A program made the translations under genes and the position numbers. Shown here piece after piece: positions 16,277-25,291 of a DNA stretch of 64,000 nucleotides. Position 1 is the stretch's first letter, and each line of letters opens with the position of its first letter. A model generated the notes under the pieces. That model saw only the letters and a program-made list of their open reading frames with translations. It did not search any database and was not told the origin of the DNA. The stretch lies in NCBI RefSeq assembly GCF_943913915.1, contig NZ_CALUAA010000002.1, forward strand, positions 62,001 to 126,000. Reading direction: 5' to 3'. This DNA comes from an uncultured Peptoniphilus sp. Lineage in GTDB: Bacteria > Bacillota > Clostridia > Tissierellales > Peptoniphilaceae.

Positions 16277-16898
16277 AGAAAAGATAAAAAAGATATTAGA
16301 TGAACACACGCCGGAACCTCTCGGGTTGGATCACCGTTTTGCGGTTCTCTGTGCCCTTATGGATGTGGAGGGAGAAACTCACGTGCTCTTTGAAAAGCGC
16401 TCCCTCCTCCTTACAAACCACACGGGAGAGGTGTCCCTTCCCGGCGGCCGCATCGAAGAAGGGGAGACGCCTAAGGAGGCGGCCTTTCGAGAGACCATCG
16501 AGGAGCTTCGAATCGACCCGAAGCATTTAAAGATTCTCGGGGAAGGGAACTACCTCGTGGCCCGAAACAATCGGGCGGTGCATGTCTTTATCGGCACCAT
16601 CGAGGGCATTGATGTAGAAGACATCTCTCCGGAGCCCGGAGAAGTGGCCTATGTCTTTACCGTGCCCCTTTCCGTTTTTCTCGATACGGAGCCAGAGGAA
16701 CATGTCATCGAATTTAAAAAAGATGCAGACGAAGGCTTTCCCTACGATCTAATCCCCGAAACGACGGTGGCGCCTTTTCGGAATATAAAAGACCGCATTT
16801 TCTTTTACACGGAGGCGAAGGAGAAGGAGCAGATCGTTTGGGGCATGACGGCGAAAATTATGCGGGGCGTGGCGGAACTTTTACGAACCGACAATTAA
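16269..16898 (+). CDS. Nudix hydrolase, CoA-pyrophosphatase-like
   Basis: The Nudix box reads GRIEEGETPKEAAFRETIEEL, with the Glu residues that bind metal intact; the final Gly of the consensus is Arg. The preceding SLPGG and the NYLVARNNRAVHVFIG and EVAYVFTVPLS segments resemble NudL/YeaB-type CoA diphosphatases. TTG 16269 is the likely start, overlapping the patatin stop; it gives 209 residues, usual for the family. A longer frame runs back into the patatin gene without a ribosome site. Substrate assignment is tentative. Confidence 0.8.
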   Translation: MNREKIKKILDEHTPEPLGLDHRFAVLCALMDVEGETHVLFEKRSLLLTNHTGEVSLPGGRIEEGETPKEAAFRETIEELRIDPKHLKILGEGNYLVARNNRAVHVFIGTIEGIDVEDISPEPGEVAYVFTVPLSVFLDTEPEEHVIEFKKDADEGFPYDLIPETTVAPFRNIKDRIFFYTEAKEKEQIVWGMTAKIMRGVAELLRTDN

Positions 16899-16929
16899 TT
16901 ACAAAATAATGACAAAGTCCGCAGATTTA

Positions 16930-16958
16930 TTGCGACACAAATAGCTCATTGGTACAAT
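16930..16958 (+). promoter_or_regulatory. Promoter of the G5/3D protein gene
   Basis: TTGCGA (16930-16935), 17-bp spacer, TACAAT (16953-16958). Transcription would start about 10 bases before a perfect hairpin with a T-run. Confidence 0.7.
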
Positions 16959-16975
16959 AGCCCGGTGAATGTTAG

Positions 16976-17003
16976 AAAGGTTACATTCTGTAACCTTTTT
17001 TAT
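16976..17003 (+). terminator. Hairpin-T-run in 5' leader (attenuator or upstream terminator)
   Basis: AAAGGTTACA (16976-16985), loop TTC, TGTAACCTTT (16989-16998), then further T. It sits 17 bp downstream of a -10 box and 30 bp ahead of the next start codon. It may end the Nudix transcript, attenuate the leader, or both. Confidence 0.7.
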
Positions 17004-17033
17004 TGCTATAAATCTCAAAGGAGTTTGACCCAT

Positions 17034-17996
17034 ATGAAAAAGACCTTGGCTCTTTCGGCACTGGCCTTAAGTTTAATCATCCCCTCTTCTGCAGAAGCGA
17101 AGGCGCTGTACATTGAAACGGCAGGTAAGGCACCTGTGTCCGTGGAATCCGACGGTAAAACCGTAGGTGAGGTTATTGTAGAAAAGGGAATTGACATTCC
17201 CGAAGGTTATGTTCCCTTCCCCAGCGCTTCGGAAGATGTACCGGAAGACGGAATGGTTCGTATCGAAAAAGGCATAACCGTCCGCGTAAAAGACGGCGAA
17301 AAGGAATACTTGCGCTCCGTAAAAAGCGATCGCGTGGAAGATATTTTAAACGAACTTAAGATCACCCTCGGTGAAAATGATTCCGTGACACCGCCTCTGG
17401 ACGGCCGTATCGGAAAAGGGGAAATTCTCCGCATTAATCGTCAAGTAGAAGAAACGGTAGTGCGCCAAAAGCCCATTGATTTTGAGACGATTACACGGGA
17501 AAATCCCAATCTCTACAAGGGAGAGTCAAAAGTCGTGCAAGAAGGCGTAAAGGGCGTAACGGAAGAGACGCGCCTTGTAACGAAAGTCAACGGCGAAGAG
17601 CGAGGCAGTATCGTAATAGGTTCAAAGATTCTTTCTGAAAGCCGGAGTAAAATCGTGGAAGTGGGCACGAAGAAGCCTGAAAATATGATTCACGGTAAAA
17701 AATATAAGAAGAAGATCGTCATGCGGGGAACGGCATATGATCCCAGTGCCGGCAAGTGGACGGCCTCCGGTACGCGGGCGAGAGTAGGCGCTGTAGCCGT
17801 AGACCCGCGCGTTATTCCTCTCGGAACCAAGCTTTACATCGAAAGTGCCGACGGTTTCCCGACCTACGGATTTGCCGTAGCGGAAGATACGGGCGGTGCC
17901 ATTAAAGGCAATCGCATCGACGTATTTTACAATTCCAGAAGCCAAGCCTTGCGCTTCGGAAGGCGCAATGTCGTCGTCTATATTCTTGAAGATTAA
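17034..17996 (+). CDS. Secreted DUF348-G5-3D domain cell-wall protein (YabE-like)
   Basis: Predicted exported muralytic or wall-remodelling protein. The signal peptide ends near AEA (residue 21). Ubiquitin-like DUF348 repeats come next (about 25-140), then a G5 domain (about 145-215, with GVKGVTEETRLVTKVNGEE), then a C-terminal 3D domain whose three Asp motifs appear as YDPS, VDPRVIPLGTKLYI, EDTGGAIKG and RIDVFY. The architecture matches YabE and stationary-phase survival proteins. ATG 17034 follows AAAGGAG. It is monocistronic, with its own promoter, leader hairpin and terminator. Confidence 0.88.
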   Translation: MKKTLALSALALSLIIPSSAEAKALYIETAGKAPVSVESDGKTVGEVIVEKGIDIPEGYVPFPSASEDVPEDGMVRIEKGITVRVKDGEKEYLRSVKSDRVEDILNELKITLGENDSVTPPLDGRIGKGEILRINRQVEETVVRQKPIDFETITRENPNLYKGESKVVQEGVKGVTEETRLVTKVNGEERGSIVIGSKILSESRSKIVEVGTKKPENMIHGKKYKKKIVMRGTAYDPSAGKWTASGTRARVGAVAVDPRVIPLGTKLYIESADGFPTYGFAVAEDTGGAIKGNRIDVFYNSRSQALRFGRRNVVVYILED

Positions 17997-18001
17997 GAAC
18001 T

Positions 18002-18024
18002 CGCCGGGAAACCGGCGTTTTTTT
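18002..18024 (+). terminator. Terminator of the G5/3D gene
   Basis: CGCCGG, GAAA tetraloop, CCGGCG, then seven T. Confidence 0.93.
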
Positions 18025-18144
18025 ATGGAACTTTATAGAAAATATCAATAATAATTGACGAGTATTTATATTTTGATTTGAAGAAGGTTAATCATAGGTT
18101 TAAAATTAGATTAGAAGTATGTAAAGAATTACAGAAAGAAGGTC

Positions 18145-18882
18145 ATGATGAAAAAAACATGGATAACGGCACTGGCTCTATGCTTAGCTTTAGGTCTTAC
18201 AGCCTGCAGCCCCAAAGCTGAAAACAACGGCGCAGCAGAAGGTAACAAGGCTGAAAACACACAAGCCGTAGAAAACCAAGAACAAACTGAAAACGCCGGG
18301 GAACAAACAGAAGCTGCTACGGAAGCATCCGTTCCCACGAAAGAAAATCCCATGGTCGTTGATAAGGAAAACAAAACCGTTAAGATCTATGCGGAAGTCA
18401 ACGAAAAATACAAAGACGAATCTACCATGCATATGATCGTCGCAAGAGATGGCAAAGAAGCGGATCACGCCATGTTCACTTCCGATGCGAAGGCTCTCGA
18501 ATTTCACGATGCTTTGGAATCTCTAGGTTTAAAAGCCGGCAACAATATGACGAAAGATAATATGGGCAAAGCCCAAGTGGAAGGCGACGCCTTGGATGTT
18601 TCCTTCCAATTTGACGGAGATGACAAAGCTTACGCTATCGATGAAGTAGTAGCCGACTCTTCCGGACAACCCATCGATATTCGTTTCGGCGGAAACTACG
18701 ATTTCCAAAAAGATGCCGGAACAGGCTGCATCTCCTGCTTGCTTTCCTGCCCTGCAGGCATCACCTCGAACCACACCCATAAAATCGGCGACGATGAAAA
18801 AGAAAACTTTACACTTATGCTCAATAAAGACAATGTGCCCGCAGATAAAACTCCGGTCATCGTCACCTTTGCAGCAAAATAA
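18145..18882 (+). CDS. Lipoprotein with Ala/Glu-rich linker and YdjY-like domain
   Basis: Surface lipoprotein with lipobox LTAC near residue 21, followed by a low-complexity Glu/Asn/Ala linker (about 25-67) that would span the wall. The C-terminal domain (KTVKIYAEVNEKY, HMIVARDGKEADHAMF) resembles the YdjY domain as I recall it. It contains a Cys cluster GCISCLLSCPAG near residue 195, possibly metal or heme related or a disulfide site; this is not established. Start is ATG 18145 or 18148. No obvious partner gene. The next gene is iron-type regulated. Confidence 0.65.
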   Translation: MMKKTWITALALCLALGLTACSPKAENNGAAEGNKAENTQAVENQEQTENAGEQTEAATEASVPTKENPMVVDKENKTVKIYAEVNEKYKDESTMHMIVARDGKEADHAMFTSDAKALEFHDALESLGLKAGNNMTKDNMGKAQVEGDALDVSFQFDGDDKAYAIDEVVADSSGQPIDIRFGGNYDFQKDAGTGCISCLLSCPAGITSNHTHKIGDDEKENFTLMLNKDNVPADKTPVIVTFAAK

Positions 18883-18901
18883 AAAGCGACTGTTCTGCAT
18901 G

Positions 18902-18945
18902 AACCCCAAAAGTTGGATAACAAATCCAATCTTTTGGGGTTTTTA
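18902..18945 (+). terminator. Terminator of lipoprotein gene
   Basis: Long stem AACCCCAAAAG...CTTTTGGGGTT with inner pair TTGGAT/ATCCAA, then TTTTT. Confidence 0.9.
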
Positions 18946-18998
18946 AATGCTTGAGAGACTTCGGCCCGGTGGCCTTCTTATTGAAGAAAATTTATAAA

Positions 18999-19049
18999 TG
19001 ATAACTATTGTCAAATGTGAAAAGGGCCGCTATAATGATAATTAATATT
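18999..19049 (+). promoter_or_regulatory. Promoter with Fur-like boxes for the SLH-FMN protein
   Basis: TTGTCA (19008-19013), 17-bp spacer, TATAAT (19031-19036). TGATAACTATTGTCA (18999-19013) matches the 7-1-7 Fur consensus at 13 of 15 positions and covers the -35. TGATAATTAATATTA (19035-19049) is a weaker match beyond the -10. AAGGAGGT precedes the ATG. Confidence 0.7.
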
Positions 19050-19065
19050 AATAAGGAGGTTTTTT

Positions 19066-21045
19066 ATGAATAAAAAACTAAAGTATTTACCGGCAGTAGC
19101 TGCGGCCTTCGCCATCGGCTTTGCACTGAACGGCGGCGCACACGCTGAAAGCTTCAAAGATATGCCGAAGGAGAATCACTGGGCTTACAAGCCTGTACGC
19201 TTTTGCTTAGAGAAAAACTACTTAAAGGGAATGGACGCAGTACATATTGCACCGAACGCGTCCCTTACACGAGCTCAAATGGCGGCGATTATGAATCGCG
19301 TCAAGGGAACGAGCGAAAAAGCCGATATCAGCGCTTTTAAAGATGTAAAAGTTCAGGATTGGTTTTACGACGATATTGCAAAAGCCGTAAAGGCGGGCTT
19401 TATTTCCGGCCGTTCCGCAAGTGAAATGGCACCCAACGCCAAGATCACCCGCGAAGAAGCCTTTACGATTCTCGCGCGCGTCCTCGGAGAAAAAGAAGCG
19501 AAGCAACATCTCGGCGACTTTAAAGACGGCAAAGATGTAGCCCCTTGGGCCGCGAAGGGCGTTAACTTTTTAGTGGATCAAAAAATTGTAAACGGCGATA
19601 ATGGCAGTCTTCGCCCGAAAGACGGCATTACCCGCGCGGAATTCGCTCAAATCATCTTCCAAGCTTTCGGAAAAGAAGGAACGCCTCAAGTAGAGGAGGG
19701 CGTGCTTTTCGGCGATGCCAATGTGGATCAGCAACAATATCCCGCCATTGCACCCTTTATTCACCCGCCTTTTTACAATGTGCGCGTGAAAGTAACCGTG
19801 GACAAAGAGGGTAAGATTCAATCGGTAGAAGACGATCAGACGGTTGAAAAGGGATTAGCTCCCGGTACGAAGAAAGATTTCTTCGACAAGAAGAACGCCC
19901 CTTACTTCAACCAATTAAAAGAACAGAACTTCTACGATAAAGTAAAGGGCTTGGATCGCGCAGGCGTCGCAGCTTTAAAAGTAAATCACGGAGAAGTAGA
20001 CGCCTTAACCGGCGCCACGGAAACGGGTAAGGCTTTTAAACAGGCGATTTTAAACGCGTACGATAAAAAAGAAGGTAAGAAATTCCTAGGCGAAAAGGAA
20101 ACCCTTGTGGCGGAAAAACCTATGGTCACGAAAGAAGGGGTTACCGTTCACTTTAAAAATAATTTGCCGAAAGATTTTAAGGTAAAACTAGTCAGCGTGA
20201 ACGCCGGCATTTATAATGGCGAAAATTTGATCGACAGTTCCAAGATTCAATGGAAATCGACGAAAGACGGCTTCGATCTTGCCATTGCAGGGGATTTAAA
20301 AACCGGTAAATATATGGTGAACATTATGGACGAAAGCGGAAAATACCGTTCACCGGACTTCGAAAGCGGTCACGGAAGCCCGCGGAAATATCCCTTCTTC
20401 GTGATCGAAAAGGGCGCAAGTATTAGCTATAAAGAGGGCAAGCTCGCTATTTCTGACAATGATTATGCCAACTTCCAACAAAATATCGAAGAGATTGTCG
20501 TAACGCCTTTAAAGGGGAACGAGCCCATTAAAGATAAAGCCATGGACATCGAACCTGTGGGCCACCACGGAACCAAAGGGGATTATCAAAAGAACCCCAT
20601 GTTCTTAAAAGACGGCAGCATCAGCGAAGCCGTTACAGTGGGCCGCAAGAAAGCTCCCGTCTTTGAAAAAGACATGACTTACAAAATCGAAGTGGAAACC
20701 TATGGCTACGGCACATTGGAGTTCACCTATACCGCTAAAGAAGGCATTAAAGAGGCGGAAGGTAAAAAAGACGGAAGCTACACGAGCAAAGCACCGGTGG
20801 GAAGCTTCGGCTACGATTTCGTCGCCGATGTGACGGTAAAAGACGGAAAGATTACCGAAATAAAAGATAACACGAAGGCAAACGGCGAAAGCGCCAAACG
20901 CCACCAAACATATATCGACGCTAAGATGCTGGATAAATTCTTAGGCAAAAACGCCAAAGAAGTTAAAGCGATGGCGGATACCGTAAGCGGCGCCACCGTT
21001 ACGGCGAAGGCGGCGCAGGAAGCGATTTTAAACGCATTGAAATAA
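19066..21045 (+). CDS. SLH-anchored surface protein with two FMN-binding domains
   Basis: Predicted extracellular flavoprotein. After a signal peptide (cleavage near AHA, residue 26) come three SLH repeats (about 30-205: HWAYKPVRF, DWFYDDIAKAV, APWAAKGVNFLVD) that bind wall polymer. A first FMN_bind domain (about 230-335) ends in DALTGATETG. A central beta-rich region follows (about 345-565), then a second FMN_bind domain (about 580-659) ending in DTVSGATVTA. Both fit the flavinylation motif D-x-x-S/T-G-A-T, whose Thr receives FMN from ApbE-type transferases. No ApbE gene is in the window. Fur-like boxes suggest a role in extracellular iron reduction (inference). Confidence 0.85.
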   Translation: MNKKLKYLPAVAAAFAIGFALNGGAHAESFKDMPKENHWAYKPVRFCLEKNYLKGMDAVHIAPNASLTRAQMAAIMNRVKGTSEKADISAFKDVKVQDWFYDDIAKAVKAGFISGRSASEMAPNAKITREEAFTILARVLGEKEAKQHLGDFKDGKDVAPWAAKGVNFLVDQKIVNGDNGSLRPKDGITRAEFAQIIFQAFGKEGTPQVEEGVLFGDANVDQQQYPAIAPFIHPPFYNVRVKVTVDKEGKIQSVEDDQTVEKGLAPGTKKDFFDKKNAPYFNQLKEQNFYDKVKGLDRAGVAALKVNHGEVDALTGATETGKAFKQAILNAYDKKEGKKFLGEKETLVAEKPMVTKEGVTVHFKNNLPKDFKVKLVSVNAGIYNGENLIDSSKIQWKSTKDGFDLAIAGDLKTGKYMVNIMDESGKYRSPDFESGHGSPRKYPFFVIEKGASISYKEGKLAISDNDYANFQQNIEEIVVTPLKGNEPIKDKAMDIEPVGHHGTKGDYQKNPMFLKDGSISEAVTVGRKKAPVFEKDMTYKIEVETYGYGTLEFTYTAKEGIKEAEGKKDGSYTSKAPVGSFGYDFVADVTVKDGKITEIKDNTKANGESAKRHQTYIDAKMLDKFLGKNAKEVKAMADTVSGATVTAKAAQEAILNALK

Positions 21046-21052
21046 GACAAGG

Positions 21053-21080
21053 AAAGCAGCTCCCGGGAGCTGCTTTTTTT
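21053..21080 (+). terminator. Terminator of SLH-FMN gene
   Basis: AAAGCAGCTCCC directly followed by GGGAGCTGCTTT and a T-run. Confidence 0.93.
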
Positions 21081-21103
21081 GTGGGGAAAAGCGCGGAAAA
21101 AGA

Positions 21104-21132
21104 TTGACGAAAAATGAAAATCGTTGTACATT
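21104..21132 (+). promoter_or_regulatory. Promoter of TetR-family gene
   Basis: TTGACG (21104-21109), 17-bp spacer, TACATT (21127-21132). It is followed 4 bp later by a perfect palindrome. Confidence 0.75.
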
Positions 21133-21135
21133 ATT

Positions 21136-21159
21136 GTTACCGACGAAACCGTCGGTAAC
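21136..21159 (+). promoter_or_regulatory. Palindromic operator, probable TetR autoregulatory site
   Basis: GTTACCGACG, AAAC, CGTCGGTAAC: perfect 10-bp arms placed at the transcription start and 19 bp before the TetR start codon. This position and symmetry are typical of TetR autorepression. Confidence 0.8.
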
Positions 21160-21178
21160 AGAAATAGGAGGAGAGGTT

Positions 21179-21763
21179 ATGGTCAAAAAGCGTTTAAGTC
21201 CGGAGGCGCGAAAGAAAGAAATTTTAGCTGCGGCGGCAAAACTCATAACGGAAAAAGGCTATAGCCACGTCACCATGGAAGATGTTGTAGAGGCGACGGG
21301 GCTTTCTAAAGGCGGCCTGTACCATTACTACAAAAGCGTCGACGACATTCTCTACGATTTAATGGTAGAGGGCATTCGCTACCGTAATGACATCATCAAG
21401 GGCGCCATGGCAAGCTATGACGGCTCGATCGATCGTGAATTTGTGGCGGAGAGCATCGTAGAGAAAATGCTCGACGACAACCCCTATATGCCGGTGTACG
21501 TGCAGTTTTTACTCGCCAAACGTCGCAATGAAAAATTGGAAAAACTGTTTTTAAAATTGAAGGAGCAAATCTTGGAAGAATTAAACGCATTATTGTTTTC
21601 CGAAGGTGACGTGCAGATGAATGAGGACATGCTCGATTTGCTCACGGATTTCATCAACACGATGATCCTCGGCAGTGAACTGTTAGGTGCGCGGGAAAAT
21701 TTTAAAAATCATCGCCAACTTCTTCTCGCTGCCACTCAAAACATACTTAAATCGACGGTCTAA
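21179..21763 (+). CDS. TetR-family transcriptional regulator
   Basis: The N-terminal helix-turn-helix is canonical: RKKEILAAAAKLITEKGYSHVTMEDVVEATGLSKGGLYHYYKSVDDI (about 11-57). The ligand domain (58-194) is variable and gives no substrate. ATG 21179 follows AGGAGGAGAGG; longer in-frame starts overlap the promoter and operator and are rejected. It sits between two Fur-box genes and directly before the ABC/ECF operon, so it may control import or export of an iron-related ligand in addition to itself. Confidence 0.88.
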   Translation: MVKKRLSPEARKKEILAAAAKLITEKGYSHVTMEDVVEATGLSKGGLYHYYKSVDDILYDLMVEGIRYRNDIIKGAMASYDGSIDREFVAESIVEKMLDDNPYMPVYVQFLLAKRRNEKLEKLFLKLKEQILEELNALLFSEGDVQMNEDMLDLLTDFINTMILGSELLGARENFKNHRQLLLAATQNILKSTV

Positions 21764-21782
21764 GTCGGTTTAAGTTTTTTTA
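21745..21782 (+). terminator. Terminator overlapping the TetR 3' end
   Basis: ACTTAAATCGAC (21745-21756, inside the CDS) pairs with GTCGGTTTAAGT (21764-21775), then TTTTTT. The stop codon lies in the loop. Confidence 0.8.
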
Positions 21783-21792
21783 CAAGATGTTG

Positions 21793-21807
21793 TGATAATT
21801 ATTATCA
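21793..21807 (+). promoter_or_regulatory. Perfect Fur box before ABC/ECF operon
   Basis: TGATAATTATTATCA is an exact match to the 7-1-7 Fur-box consensus known from Bacillus. It overlaps the likely -10 (TTATCA 21802-21807, 17 bp from TTTACA 21779-21784), so a bound repressor would block RNA polymerase. Confidence 0.85.
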
Positions 21808-21823
21808 TGAAGAAGGAGGTCTT

Positions 21824-23581
21824 ATGGCCATTTATAAAAAAATATTCGCATATGTACCCGAGGCGAAGGGTTACGGTTACTTATCTCTACTTTTATCCGT
21901 TGCAAGCGCCGCAGGTCTCGTGGCGGGCTATTATTTCGTCTACTGCGTCATGGTGGCGTTGATTCAAGAAGGCAACGTCGCCCACGCTATGGCGCTCTCT
22001 ATTCGCACCATGATGACCTTGACAGCGGGCAGCGTGCTTTATTTTGCATCGGGCGTCGCATCCCATAAATTAGGATTTCGCGTGGAAACCAATCTTCGAA
22101 AAAAAGGCATCGACGGCGTGACAAAAGCCAGCTTTCGCTTTTTCGATCTCAATCCCAGCGGCGTCGTTCGCAAAACCATCGACGACAACGCCGGATTAAC
22201 TCACCAATCGGTGGCACACATGATTCCCGATTTAGGGCAAGCGTTCGTCGTACCCATTCTAAGTTTAATCTTAGGTTTTTACGTGAGCATTCGTTTGGGC
22301 ATCGTCCTCGTCGTCCTTATCGTCATCGGCGGTTTGCTCTTTAAATCCATGATGGGCGGGGAAACGAAATTTATGCAAATTTACCAAGACGCCTTAAAGC
22401 GCATGAGTGCCGAAACGGTGGAATACATTCGGGGCATTCAAGTTGTCAAAATTTTCGGCGCCGACGTTCAATCCTTTAAAGCACTTCACGACGCCATTCA
22501 CGATTACGCAAAATACGCCTATGCTTATTCCAAATCCTGCAAATTGCCTTACACGGCGATTCAATGGCTCCTAATCGGCGTCATCGCCATCGTCATGGTT
22601 CCCCTGTCATTATACTTACACCGGGTAGGCGATATGCGTTCTTTCTACGTGGAACTGATCATGCTCCTCTTTATTTCGGGGGTCACCTTTTCGTCCCTCA
22701 TGCGGATCATGTATTCCAGCATGTATATTTTTAACGCCAACTACGCCCTCTCCAATTTAGAAAAAATGTACGACGACATGCTGAAAGATAAAATCGCCTT
22801 CGGAACGAAGGAAACATTTGACGGGGAGGACATCGCCTTTTCCCATGTGGACTTCGGCTACGGAGATAAGCCCGTCTTTAAGGATTTCAACCTGAACTTG
22901 GAAAGGGGCAAAACCTACGCCCTCATCGGCGCGTCGGGATCGGGGAAATCCACCCTCGCCAAATTGCTTTCCGGATTTTATAAAATCGACGGCGGCGACA
23001 TTTTAATTGGCGGAACACCTTTATCCGATTATTCGGAAAAAGCTGTGGCGGAAAACATCGCCTTTATTTTCCAAGATCCGAAACTCTTTAACGGCTCCAT
23101 ATTCGACAACATCGCCGTCGCCAAAAAAGGCGCTACGGAAGACGAGGTGTTGAAGGCACTGAAAGACGCCGCTTCGATGGATATTATCGAAAATCTTCCC
23201 GACGGCATACACACTTTAATTGGCGCCAAAGGCGTGTACCTTTCCGGCGGAGAAAAACAACGGATCGCCATTGCCCGCGCCATGTTGAAAGATGCGAAAA
23301 TCGTGGTGATGGACGAAGCAAGCGCCGCCATCGACGCCGACAATGAATATAAATTACAGGCATCCTTTAAAAAGCTCATGGAGGGCAAAACCGTTATCAT
23401 GATCGCCCACCGCTTGACGAGCGTGCGAAACGTAGACGAAATCCTCGTTATGGAAAAGGGGAAGGTTGTGGAGCGGGGAAGCCACGACGTGCTGATGGCA
23501 AAAGACAGCTACTACAAGCGGGAACTTTTGCGCTATAACATGGCCAATGATTGGAGGATCAACGATGAAAGAGCACTTTAA
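21824..23581 (+). CDS. ABC transporter ATPase-permease, subunit 1 of heterodimer
   Basis: Half-transporter: six membrane helices (about 15-320) fused to a nucleotide-binding domain with Walker A GASGSGKST, signature YLSGGEKQR, Walker B IVVMDEASAAID and switch His in IAHRL. The membrane part resembles the YbtP/IrtA group of exporter-fold importers that take up ferric siderophores. The downstream half-transporter and the Fur box support an iron-chelate role. The exact substrate is inference. ATG 21824 follows AAGGAGG. Confidence 0.88.
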   Translation: MAIYKKIFAYVPEAKGYGYLSLLLSVASAAGLVAGYYFVYCVMVALIQEGNVAHAMALSIRTMMTLTAGSVLYFASGVASHKLGFRVETNLRKKGIDGVTKASFRFFDLNPSGVVRKTIDDNAGLTHQSVAHMIPDLGQAFVVPILSLILGFYVSIRLGIVLVVLIVIGGLLFKSMMGGETKFMQIYQDALKRMSAETVEYIRGIQVVKIFGADVQSFKALHDAIHDYAKYAYAYSKSCKLPYTAIQWLLIGVIAIVMVPLSLYLHRVGDMRSFYVELIMLLFISGVTFSSLMRIMYSSMYIFNANYALSNLEKMYDDMLKDKIAFGTKETFDGEDIAFSHVDFGYGDKPVFKDFNLNLERGKTYALIGASGSGKSTLAKLLSGFYKIDGGDILIGGTPLSDYSEKAVAENIAFIFQDPKLFNGSIFDNIAVAKKGATEDEVLKALKDAASMDIIENLPDGIHTLIGAKGVYLSGGEKQRIAIARAMLKDAKIVVMDEASAAIDADNEYKLQASFKKLMEGKTVIMIAHRLTSVRNVDEILVMEKGKVVERGSHDVLMAKDSYYKRELLRYNMANDWRINDERAL

Positions 23582-25283
23582 AAAGAAATTCCATGTAACC
23601 GAAGAAGGTGCACAGGGATTGGTGCGTGCCGTGTGGGCGAGCTTTATCGTCAACGTCATCGCCATGTTTCCCGTCATGATTCTTATGCTGCTGGGTCAGC
23701 AGATATTAGAAGGCACATTCCATTCGCAAACACTTTATTTCGCAATATCTCTCGGCATTTGCGTGATCTTATTCATTGCCCTTCTCGTCGAATACGAGCG
23801 TATGTATAACGCCACCTACAAAGAATCGGCGAACTTGCGAGAAAATTTGGGGAAGACTTTGGCGAAATTGCCCCTGGCCTTTTTCTCAAAACGCAATTTA
23901 AGCGATTTGGCACAATCCATTATGTCCGATGTAGAAACCATCGAACACGCCATGAGCCACGCCATTCCTAAGATTTACGGGCTCTACCTCTTTATTCCCA
24001 TTCTCGGCGTCATGCTGTTGATAGGGAATGTCAAGCTGGGCCTTGCGGTCATTCTTCCCATGACGCTGCGCCTCTTAATCCTCGTCGCTTTTAAAGGAGA
24101 GGGCATTAAGAGTAATAAAAAATTCTTCGATCAGCTGCGAGCCAATACGGAAGATTTTCAAGAGGCTATCGAACTCCATCAGGAAATCCGGAGCTACCAT
24201 TTAACGGATGACGTTCAAAAGGATCTTTACACCAAAATGGACGAAAGCGAAAAGATCCAGATGAAGACCGAAGGCTTAGCTATAGTCGTTATGGCCCTGT
24301 CGAATTTATTTTCCTTTATCAGTCTCGGGATCGTCCTTTACGTCGGCGTCGGGCTTCTAGCTAAAGGGGAAGTGAGCTTACTTTATGTCGTAGGCTACGT
24401 CCTCGCCGCCATGAAGCTTAAAGATTTAATTGATCTTTCCAGCGAAACGGCTCTGGAAATTCGCCACATTACCCCTCGCGTCGAAAATATAGCCTCTATT
24501 CAAGATGCGCCCCTTCAAAAGGGAAAAGACGTGGATCTTCGACGCGTAAGCATTGATGTAGAAGATGTTCACTTCGGCTACGGCGAAAAGAACGTGTTGG
24601 AGGGCGTGAACTTCACCGCTCGCCAAGGGGACGTTACCGCCCTCGTCGGGCCCAGCGGTTGCGGCAAGAGTACCCTCTTAAAACTCATGAGCCGCCTTTA
24701 CGATTACGATTCCGGCGCCATTCGCATCGACGACTACGATATTCAAAATGTTTCCACTGACTCCCTCTTTAAAAAGACATCCATCGTCTTCCAAGACGTG
24801 ATGCTCTTTAATACAAGCGTCATGGAAAATATTCGCATCGGACGTTTGGACGCCACCGATGAGGAAGTAAAAGAAGCGGCGCGTATGGCCAATTGTATGG
24901 ATTTCATCGATGAAATGCCCGAAGGATTCCATACGGCCATCGGGGAAAACGGACAGGAACTTTCCGGCGGTCAACGGCAACGGCTTTCCATTGCCCGCGC
25001 GTTCTTAAAAGATGCGCCTATTTTAATTCTCGACGAAATCACATCCAGCTTGGATGTGGAAAATGAACGGATCATTCAACAATCCCTGAACCATTTGATT
25101 CAAAATAAGACGGTGGTCATCATTTCCCACCGCTTAAAGAGCGTAGAAAAAGCGGATAAAATCGTCGTTTTAAACAAAGGAAAAGTCGAAGGGGAAGGTA
25201 GACACGACGATCTGCTGAAAACCTCGCCGACCTATCGAAACCTTATAGAAAAATCTGAAATGGCGGAAGCCTTTGTATATTAG
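23565..25283 (+). CDS. ABC transporter ATPase-permease, subunit 2 of heterodimer
   Basis: Second half-transporter (572 residues): membrane domain 1-320, then Walker A GPSGCGKST, signature LSGGQRQR, Walker B ILILDEITSSLD and switch His in ISHRL. Both subunits keep a catalytic Glu, so both sites may hydrolyse ATP. It overlaps the end of subunit 1. ATG 23565 has GGAGG 7 bases upstream; an in-frame ATG at 23547 precedes that site and is rejected. It corresponds to the IrtB/YbtQ position in iron-chelate importers. Confidence 0.87.
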   Translation: MKEHFKKKFHVTEEGAQGLVRAVWASFIVNVIAMFPVMILMLLGQQILEGTFHSQTLYFAISLGICVILFIALLVEYERMYNATYKESANLRENLGKTLAKLPLAFFSKRNLSDLAQSIMSDVETIEHAMSHAIPKIYGLYLFIPILGVMLLIGNVKLGLAVILPMTLRLLILVAFKGEGIKSNKKFFDQLRANTEDFQEAIELHQEIRSYHLTDDVQKDLYTKMDESEKIQMKTEGLAIVVMALSNLFSFISLGIVLYVGVGLLAKGEVSLLYVVGYVLAAMKLKDLIDLSSETALEIRHITPRVENIASIQDAPLQKGKDVDLRRVSIDVEDVHFGYGEKNVLEGVNFTARQGDVTALVGPSGCGKSTLLKLMSRLYDYDSGAIRIDDYDIQNVSTDSLFKKTSIVFQDVMLFNTSVMENIRIGRLDATDEEVKEAARMANCMDFIDEMPEGFHTAIGENGQELSGGQRQRLSIARAFLKDAPILILDEITSSLDVENERIIQQSLNHLIQNKTVVIISHRLKSVEKADKIVVLNKGKVEGEGRHDDLLKTSPTYRNLIEKSEMAEAFVY

Positions 25284-25291
25284 GAGGAAGT

